In this document: one piece after another, positions 58,969 to 64,000 of the stretch | Numbering within the stretch: position 1 is the stretch's first letter | How the letters are laid out: every line of letters starts with the position of its first letter | NCBI RefSeq assembly: GCF_024170165.1 | Contig: NZ_JALJXP010000003.1 | Location: 186,001 to 250,000 of the forward strand | Source: Pseudomonas nitroreducens | GTDB lineage: Bacteria; Pseudomonadota; Gammaproteobacteria; Pseudomonadales; Pseudomonadaceae | Direction: 5' to 3' | Length of the DNA: 64,000 nt | The notes under the pieces: model-generated | Databases searched by the model: none | What the model was told of the DNA's origin: nothing | Seen by the model: the letters and a program-made list of their open reading frames with translations, nothing else | Made by a program: the position numbers and the translations under genes

Positions 58969-59667
58969 ATGATCGAACGCAGACCCTTCCAGCAACTCGG
59001 CGGCGCCAACCACGGCTGGCTCAACGCCAAGCACCACTTCTCGTTCGCCGAATACTACGACGCCGAGCGCATGGACTGGGGCAACCTCCGCGTCTGGAAC
59101 GATGACGAAATCGCCGCCGGCACCGGCTTCCCGCCGCACCCGCACCGTGAGATGGAAATCATCACCTACGTCCGCCAGGGCGCGATCACCCACCAGGACA
59201 GCCTGGGCAACAAGGGCCGCACCGAAGCAGGTGACGTGCAGGTGATGAGCGCAGGCTCGGGCATCGTGCACTCCGAGTACAACCTGGAGAAGGATGTCAC
59301 CAAGATCTTCCAGATCTGGATCATCCCCTCGGTCCGTGGCGGCACGCCGTCCTGGGGCGCCAAGCCCTTCCCGAAGGGCGACCGCGCCGGGCGCTTCGTG
59401 ACCCTGGCCAGCGGCTATGAAAACGACGGCGATGCCCTACGCATCCGCGCCGAAGGCCGTATGGTCGCCGCCACCCTGAAGGCCGGCCAGACCACCGAGT
59501 ACGAACTGGGCAACGGTCGTCGCGCCTACCTGGTGCCGGCAACCGGCAAGGTCGAGGTCAACGGCGTCGAACTGCTGGCCCGCGACGGTGCGGCCATCGC
59601 CGACGAGTCGGTGGTGAAGGTCACGGCGCTGGAAGACAGCGAAGTGATCCTGGTCGACGTCGCCTGA
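58969..59667 (+). CDS. Pirin-family protein (YhhW-like quercetinase/cupin)
   Basis: 232 residues. Bicupin with all four metal ligands of the family: H57 and H59 in GFPPHPHREMEII, H101 and E103 in GSGIVHSEYN. Some members degrade quercetin; physiological role is unknown. GAGGA lies 8 bases before ATG 58969. A short 18-codon frame ends on this ATG. Confidence 0.95.
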   Translation: MIERRPFQQLGGANHGWLNAKHHFSFAEYYDAERMDWGNLRVWNDDEIAAGTGFPPHPHREMEIITYVRQGAITHQDSLGNKGRTEAGDVQVMSAGSGIVHSEYNLEKDVTKIFQIWIIPSVRGGTPSWGAKPFPKGDRAGRFVTLASGYENDGDALRIRAEGRMVAATLKAGQTTEYELGNGRRAYLVPATGKVEVNGVELLARDGAAIADESVVKVTALEDSEVILVDVA

Positions 59668-59684
59668 ATCAGGCGCTGGTAACG

Positions 59685-59716
59685 AAAAAGGCACGCCAAC
59701 TGGCGTGCCTTTTTTA
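59685..59716. terminator. Bidirectional terminator between pirin and O-methyltransferase genes
   Basis: AAAAAGGCACGCCA / TGGCGTGCCTTTTT stem with 2-base loop, serving both convergent genes. Confidence 0.93.
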
Positions 59717-59726
59717 TGCGCAGGAT

Positions 59727-60389
59727 TCAACGCTTGCGGCAGAGGCTCATGCCATCGCCGATCGGCACCAGCGAGTAATCCACGCGCTCATCCTTCTTCA
59801 ACGCGAGGTTGAGTTGCTGGATCGCCCGTGTATCCGCGCTTTCCGGGCTGGTCTCCAGCACCCGCCCACTCCACAGCACGTTGTCGAAGACCGCCAGGCC
59901 GCCTTCGCGCAACAGGGTCAGGGCATGCTCCAGGTAAATGGGATAGTTGGCCTTGTCGGCATCGATGAAGACCAGGTCGAAGCTGCCTTGCTGGTCGCCG
60001 GCAATCAGGGCTTCCAGCGTGGCCAGCGCCGGCCCGAGGCGCAGTTCGATGCGCGTATCGACGCCAGCGTCATGCCAGTAGCCCCGGGCGATGTCGTTGT
60101 ACTCACCGGGCAGATCGCAACAAAGGATATGGCCGCCCTCCGGCAAGGCCTCGGCCATGCACAGGGCGCTGTAGCCGGTGAAGGTGCCGATCTCGAGGAT
60201 ACGCTTGGCGCCGGTCAGTCTGACCAGCAGGGCGAGGAACTGCCCCTGTTCCGGGGCGACCTGCCAGCGGGACATCGGCAGGTTGGCAGTCTCGGCGCGC
60301 AGCCGTGCCTTGGCTGGGGAATCGCGCAGGGAGACGTCGATAAGGTACCGGTAGAGCGAGTCGTCCAGGTTCAGCGTGCGGGTGGTCAT
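59727..60389 (-). CDS. Class I SAM-dependent O-methyltransferase (CCoAOMT-like)
   Basis: 220 residues. SAM motif I EIGTFTGYSALCMAEAL, acidic motif CCDLPGEY and the metal-binding region FDLVFIDADKANY with NVLWSGRV. Bacterial relatives methylate catechol-type substrates with Mg2+. Substrate unknown. It is 15 bases downstream of an NlpC/P60 gene on the same strand. Confidence 0.92.
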   Translation of the reverse strand: MTTRTLNLDDSLYRYLIDVSLRDSPAKARLRAETANLPMSRWQVAPEQGQFLALLVRLTGAKRILEIGTFTGYSALCMAEALPEGGHILCCDLPGEYNDIARGYWHDAGVDTRIELRLGPALATLEALIAGDQQGSFDLVFIDADKANYPIYLEHALTLLREGGLAVFDNVLWSGRVLETSPESADTRAIQQLNLALKKDERVDYSLVPIGDGMSLCRKR

Positions 60390-60404
60390 GGGCCCTCCTG
60401 AGAA

Positions 60405-60935
60405 TCAGGGGTGGAGGGCGAGACTCTGCACGGCGAGGACACGCTTGGCTTCCAGGAAGGCTTTCTGCCAATAGGCGCTGTCGAGGCTGTCCAGGCGTAC
60501 GGTCCCGCCCGTTCTGGGCGCATGAACGAAGCGCCCTTCCCCGACATAGATACCCGCATGGCTGACACCCCGTCCACCGCTGGTGGCGAAGAACACCAGA
60601 TCGCCGCTCTGCAGGGACTCGCGGCCAACGGTAGGAGCGCGCATGGAGATCATCTCGCGAGTAGAACGCGGCAGCATCAGGCCAGTGGCATCACGATAGA
60701 CGTAGCCGATCAGGCCGCTGCAATCGAAGCCGCTATCGGGTGTGTTGCCGCCCCAGCGATAGGGCGTACCGACCAGGCCAATGGCACGGATCAGGACATC
60801 GTCAGCGGCCTGGGTGTTGTAGACGGGAGCAGCGGGCGCGTTCACCACGGGCGGCGGCGACGGCGGTGTGCGACTGGCGCAGGCGGCCAGCGAGGCGAGA
60901 ACAGCGAGAAGAATGATGCGCTGAGGAACGAGCAT
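60405..60935 (-). CDS. NlpC/P60 endopeptidase lipoprotein, first of a tandem pair
   Basis: 176 residues. Lipobox SLAAC, lipidated Cys19, Pro-rich linker, then NlpC/P60 domain: Cys72 in GFDCSGLIGYV, His126 in VSHAGIYVG and His138 in FVHAPR, a complete catalytic triad. Such enzymes cut D-Glu-mDAP or related bonds in peptidoglycan (Spr/MepS type). The start at 60935 is ATG; a TTG at 60953 is not favoured. A related gene lies immediately upstream. Confidence 0.93.
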   Translation of the reverse strand: MLVPQRIILLAVLASLAACASRTPPSPPPVVNAPAAPVYNTQAADDVLIRAIGLVGTPYRWGGNTPDSGFDCSGLIGYVYRDATGLMLPRSTREMISMRAPTVGRESLQSGDLVFFATSGGRGVSHAGIYVGEGRFVHAPRTGGTVRLDSLDSAYWQKAFLEAKRVLAVQSLALHP

Positions 60936-60994
60936 GTGATGGCATCCCGTCAAGGAGTGCCATCACTTTGTACCAACAGTGAGTTGAGCGCAAT

Positions 60995-61015
60995 ACTTAA
61001 AGTAAAACTTTAAGT
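60995..61015. other. AT-rich palindrome between the two NlpC/P60 genes
   Basis: ACTTAAAG, loop TAAAA region, CTTTAAGT: an 8-bp perfect stem touching the stop codon of the upstream gene. Could be part of a promoter for the second gene or a weak processing hairpin. No regulator known. Confidence 0.35.
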
Positions 61016-61636
61016 TTAGCGGGTCACCGTCTTCGGCTCGTAGCCGGGCTCGAGTACGCGCTTGGCTTCCATGTAGCTCAGGCGCCAGTAGCTCTCGTCC
61101 AGGCTGTCCACCCGCACACCACCGCCACGGCGGCTGGCGGAGTGGATGAACTGTCCGTCACCGATGTAGATGCCGGCATGGCTGACTCGACCGCGACCAC
61201 GGTTATTGAAGAAGATCAGGTCGCCCGGCTGCAGGTCTTCTTTCGAGACCAGCGGGACGTCCATGTTGATCATCTCACGCGTGGAGCGCGGCAGGCTGAT
61301 GCCCGCTTCTTCGCGGAACAGATAGCCCACGAAGCCGCTGCAGTCGAAGCCGGTCCGCTCGGATTTCCCACCAAAGCGGTACGGAGTACCGATCAGCGAG
61401 AACGCGCGGTCCAGAATGTCGGATACATGGGCAGTGGAACTGCCGTTATCGTTTTTGGCCCCCTCGTCCTGCGACTCATTCACCAGCGCTATGTTGTGCT
61501 GGTTGACCTGGAACGCGGCTCGAGTGGCAGGCACTGAAGCGACCTGGTTCGGCTGCGATTCCGGCGAATGGCTGGCGCAAGCTGCCAGCAGCAGAACGAA
61601 ACTCATGGGCACGAGGGGTGCTAAGCGTTTAAGCAT
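61016..61636 (-). CDS. NlpC/P60 endopeptidase lipoprotein, second of the tandem pair
   Basis: 206 residues. Lipobox LLLAAC, Cys20, a longer linker, and NlpC/P60 domain with Cys99 (GFDCSGFVGYL), His153 (VSHAGIYIG) and His165 (FIHSAS). Strikingly similar in the active-site regions to the downstream paralogue, with PRSTREMI in both. Start ATG 61636; a GTG at 61642 precedes. Likely outer-membrane-anchored peptidoglycan hydrolase. Confidence 0.93.
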   Translation of the reverse strand: MLKRLAPLVPMSFVLLLAACASHSPESQPNQVASVPATRAAFQVNQHNIALVNESQDEGAKNDNGSSTAHVSDILDRAFSLIGTPYRFGGKSERTGFDCSGFVGYLFREEAGISLPRSTREMINMDVPLVSKEDLQPGDLIFFNNRGRGRVSHAGIYIGDGQFIHSASRRGGGVRVDSLDESYWRLSYMEAKRVLEPGYEPKTVTR

Positions 61637-61669
61637 GGGCACGACCGTGTCTCATTAGCTCCATTTATT

Positions 61670-61689
61670 AGCGGGCTAATTTGCCCGCT
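61670..61689 (-). terminator. Weak hairpin after the sirtuin gene
   Basis: AGCGGGC, loop TAATTT, GCCCGCT: 7-bp stem between the sirtuin stop and the NlpC gene start. No T-run, so a weak terminator at best. Confidence 0.4.
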
Positions 61690-61711
61690 CAATGAGGCCA
61701 ATGCAAGTTTT

Positions 61712-62476
61712 TTATCGCGGAATGTGACCCAGCAGGCGCGGCATAATGTCTAAGGCTCGACCCACCATTCTTTCTTCGACCACCGAACTGAGGTCGGTCA
61801 GCCCCGGATTCACCTCGGCGGTAAAGCCTCCCGCGTCCCGCGTGCGCAGCACGGGCTCGATGATATAGGGGAAACTCGCGGTGGTCCCCACCAGCAGAAC
61901 GGCGTCGAATCCCTTGCGCAATTGCGCATAGAGCGTGTCGATCGCTTCCTCCGGCAGCCTCTCCTCGAACAGCACCACCGGCGGGCGCAGGACGCCTGCA
62001 CAGCGCGCGCACTTCGGCGGCAGCAGGCCACCCAGATGCCCCGCCAGCTCAGGGCTTTCCAGCCCGCACGACTGGCAGTACAGCGGCGCCAACTCGCCAT
62101 GGATCTCGATCAGCCGCTCCGCTGGCGAGCCGGCGCGACGATGGAAGCCATCGATGTTCTGCGTCAGCACCCAGCACTCGGGCTTCAGCCCTTGCAGTTC
62201 GGCGATGGCATCGTGGCCTGCATTGGGCTGCGCATTCAGGCAGGCCTTGCCCAGTTCGGCCAGGTACTTCCAGCACAGCGCGGGGTCCTTCTGCAGCATC
62301 GGACCGGAGATCGCCACCTCGATGGGTATCCCTTCCTCCGTGCGGCCATTGTAGAGACCACCCAGGCCGCGATAGGTCGGCATGCCCGAATCGGCGGAGA
62401 GCCCGGCACCGGTAATCACCAGGATGCGTTCGGCGCGAGCCAGCGCTGCGCCGGTGCGTTCGATGGCCGAATCCAT
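61712..62476 (-). CDS. Sir2-family NAD-dependent protein deacylase
   Basis: 254 residues. GAGLSADSGMPTYRG (NAD), LTQNIDGFHRRAG, IEIHGEL with the catalytic His, and zinc cysteines CQSCG and CARC. Removes acyl groups from lysines with NAD+. The YxxR specificity pair of the desuccinylase CobB subgroup is not seen in the expected place. The start at 62476 has GGAGG at 9-10 bases. Often called cobB/npdA. Confidence 0.92.
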   Translation of the reverse strand: MDSAIERTGAALARAERILVITGAGLSADSGMPTYRGLGGLYNGRTEEGIPIEVAISGPMLQKDPALCWKYLAELGKACLNAQPNAGHDAIAELQGLKPECWVLTQNIDGFHRRAGSPAERLIEIHGELAPLYCQSCGLESPELAGHLGGLLPPKCARCAGVLRPPVVLFEERLPEEAIDTLYAQLRKGFDAVLLVGTTASFPYIIEPVLRTRDAGGFTAEVNPGLTDLSSVVEERMVGRALDIMPRLLGHIPR

Positions 62477-62505
62477 GCGCCCCTCCTCCGCGGCCGGGCC
62501 GCGCG

Positions 62506-63177
62506 TCAGTGGTTGACCGTGTACGACAGCATCATCGATATCTGGCACAGCGGACGGCCACTTTGTTCCTGCCAGGTGTTGAACGCAGTTTGTACGAGCG
62601 CCAGATCCTTCAGGCTGGTCGGCGTCTTGTCGACGATTTCCTGGGCCTTGAGCGCCGCGACCACATCATCACTGAGAACGAAGGTGTCCTTGCCGGCCAT
62701 GCGCAGGAACCGCGGCGCGGACATGCCGCCCAACTGATTGCCCCGCTTGGCCAGCAGCTTCCACAGGCCGACGATGTCACTGGATGGCCAGTCGGCCAGC
62801 AGCCTGCCGAAGCTGCCGTATTCGCGCGCGATGTCGAGGACGAACTGAGCATTGCGCGGCACGCTCTTGAGCTTGCCCAGGTGGCGGATCAGCCGGGTCT
62901 CCTGCATCAGGTTTTCCAGGCGCTCGCCGCCCATCAGCACGACCTTCTCCGGGTCGAAGCCGAAGAAAACCTCCTCGAAGGCCGGCCACTTGGCGTCCAC
63001 CAGGCTGTGCTTGAGACCGGCGCGAAAGATGCGCAGGCTGATCAGCGACAGGTAACGATCATCGCCGATCGCCAGCAGCTCTGCCGGCGACTTGGCCTGC
63101 GGCAGCCGGGCCTCCAGCGCTTCGACCGAACCGAAGCGGTTCAGGCAGTATTCGTACAGCCACGGGTAATCGCGCAT
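62506..63177 (-). CDS. Tag-like DNA-3-methyladenine glycosylase I family protein, diverged
   Basis: 223 residues. Middle part fits the Tag fold: SLRIFRAGLKHSLVDAKWPAFEEVFFGFDPEKV, MQETRLIRHLGKLKSVPRNAQFVL. However, the Glu and Trp that recognise the base in E. coli Tag (E38, W46) align with Arg and His here, and the N-terminal zinc cysteine is absent. Many pseudomonads carry such a copy; activity on alkylated DNA is doubtful. It lies 19 bases downstream of ttcA. Confidence 0.75.
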   Translation of the reverse strand: MRDYPWLYEYCLNRFGSVEALEARLPQAKSPAELLAIGDDRYLSLISLRIFRAGLKHSLVDAKWPAFEEVFFGFDPEKVVLMGGERLENLMQETRLIRHLGKLKSVPRNAQFVLDIAREYGSFGRLLADWPSSDIVGLWKLLAKRGNQLGGMSAPRFLRMAGKDTFVLSDDVVAALKAQEIVDKTPTSLKDLALVQTAFNTWQEQSGRPLCQISMMLSYTVNH

Positions 63178-63196
63178 CGGGCGTCCTTGCGAGGTC

Positions 63197-64000
63197 TTAC
63201 AGGTTCATCACGTCGAGGAAGCGCGGAGTCGCGGTCTCGTCGATGCGCAGGCTGTTGAAGTCGAACAGGCTGCGGTCGGCCAGTTGCGACGGCACCACGT
63301 TCTGCAGGGCGCGGAACATGATCTCGGTACGACCCGGCGACTTGCGTTCCCAGTCCAGCAGCATCTCCTTGACTACCTGACGCTGCAGGTTTTCCTGCGA
63401 GCCGCAGAGGTTGCACGGAATGATCGGGAACTCCTTGAGCACCGAGTAGGCCTCGATGTCCTTCTCGTTGCAGTACGCCAGCGGGCGGATCACCACGTTG
63501 CGGCCGTCGTCGGACAGCAGCTTGGGCGGCATGGCCTTGAGCGTGCCGCCGTAGAACATATTAAGGAAGAAGGTTTCCAGGATGTCGTCGCGGTGGTGAC
63601 CCAGCGCCATCTTGGTCGCGCCAATCTCGTCGGCGTAGGTGTAGAGGGTGCCACGGCGCAGGCGCGAGCACAGCGAGCAGGTGGTCTTGCCCTCCGGGAT
63701 CTTCTCCTTCACCACCGAGTAGGTGTCCTTCTCGATGATGTGGTACTGCACGCCGACGGACTCCAGGTACGCCGGCAGCACGTGCTCGGGGAAGCCGGGC
63801 TGCTTCTGGTCCATGTTCACCGCGACGATCTCGAACTGGATCGGCGCCACCTTCTGCAGGTACAGCAGGATGTCCAGCAGGGTGTAGCTGTCCTTGCCGC
63901 CGGACAGGCAGACCATCACCTTGTCGCCGTCCTCGATCATGTTGAAGTCGGTGACCGCTTCGCCAACCTGGCGGCGCAGGCGTTTCTGCAGTTTGTTCTG
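63197..64000 (-). CDS. ttcA: tRNA 2-thiocytidine(32) synthetase TtcA (5' end outside window)
   Basis: The frame stays open to the window edge; the first residues seen are [20 protein letters not shown], so only a few codons are missing. PP-loop SGGKDS, 4Fe-4S cysteines in [10 protein letters not shown] and CNLCGSQ, and [19 protein letters not shown] are all present. It thiolates C32 of certain tRNAs. Followed closely by the Tag-like gene. Confidence 0.96.
   Translation of the reverse strand, partial: QNKLQKRLRRQVGEAVTDFNMIEDGDKVMVCLSGGKDSYTLLDILLYLQKVAPIQFEIVAVNMDQKQPGFPEHVLPAYLESVGVQYHIIEKDTYSVVKEKIPEGKTTCSLCSRLRRGTLYTYADEIGATKMALGHHRDDILETFFLNMFYGGTLKAMPPKLLSDDGRNVVIRPLAYCNEKDIEAYSVLKEFPIIPCNLCGSQENLQRQVVKEMLLDWERKSPGRTEIMFRALQNVVPSQLADRSLFDFNSLRIDETATPRFLDVMNL

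Noticed and set aside
61712-62476. Cobalamin biosynthesis gene because of the name cobB often given to sirtuins
   Set aside because: Motifs are Sir2; the true cobyrinate diamide synthase is at 45652-46944.

Overview
The window is about 64 kb of GC-rich chromosome from a Pseudomonas, most likely a relative of P. aeruginosa (nitroreducens / citronellolis / knackmussii side of the genus). The assignment rests on recalled protein families and gene order, not on a search: a long run matches, gene for gene, the PAO1 order from queC through the Tol-Pal, ruv, aspS, oprD, proS and purMN genes. A second run matches the Pseudomonas aerobic cobalamin cluster. There is no rRNA, CRISPR array, insertion sequence, integrase or recognisable prophage. 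The region is mostly core genome.

Layout. 1-2060: end of a BepA-like TPR metalloprotease gene, nadA, and tRNA-Lys(UUU). 2120-3479: queC and queE (queuosine precursor). 3680-9064, minus strand: ybgC-tolQ-tolR-tolA-tolB-pal-cpoB, the envelope-constriction machine, transcribed from high to low coordinates with overlapping or abutting genes at the upstream end. 9117-14378: ruvC-ruvA-ruvB, a yebC/pmpR regulator, aspS and a zinc-ribbon gene. 14622-18665: a Dps-like ferritin, a membrane-anchored cold-shock-domain protein, slyX, a HIT-family protein and the porin gene oprD. 18748-24919: a thioesterase, proS, a lipoprotein, acylphosphatase, a TlpA-like lipoprotein thioredoxin, a PilZ protein and two small unknowns. 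25077-32400: YihY, arsC-like, wrbA, DUF2069, hda, DUF2066, purM-purN and DUF3108. 32649-38178: DUF2167, a periplasmic glutathione-peroxidase homologue, an MFS exporter with its MarR regulator and a coupled 40-residue ORF, and an acyl-CoA dehydrogenase. 38455-48062: cobO-cobB-bluB-cbiB-cobD-cobQ-cobU-cobT-cobC-cobS behind a cobalamin riboswitch. 48208-51709: a four-gene MCE lipid-transport operon (STAS-MlaE, MlaF, MlaD, PqiC types). 51974-55231: an acyltransferase-3/SGNH membrane protein and three small unknown or lipoprotein genes. 55486-58842: D-cysteine desulfhydrase plus a cystine/polar amino-acid ABC importer. 58969-64000: pirin, an O-methyltransferase, two tandem NlpC/P60 lipoproteins, a sirtuin, a diverged Tag-like glycosylase and the 3' part of ttcA.

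Functional groupings are clear. Envelope maintenance is represented by Tol-Pal, CpoB, MCE, NlpC/P60 and BepA. Cobalamin synthesis runs from adenosylation and a,c-diamide formation through lower-ligand assembly. Cyst(e)ine uptake sits next to D-cysteine breakdown. DNA repair and replication control are represented by ruvABC and hda, and translation by aspS, proS and ttcA.

I do not see a convincing undescribed multigene system. The signals most worth a second look are small. They are a twin palindrome in front of the marR and MFS genes, a 40-residue ORF translationally coupled to that MFS gene, a 34-bp inverted repeat in the oprD promoter region, two REPIN-like doublets (one between cobQ and cobU), a membrane-tethered cold-shock protein, a Tag-like protein lacking the expected recognition residues, and a tRNA-Lys locus that looks like an empty integration site.
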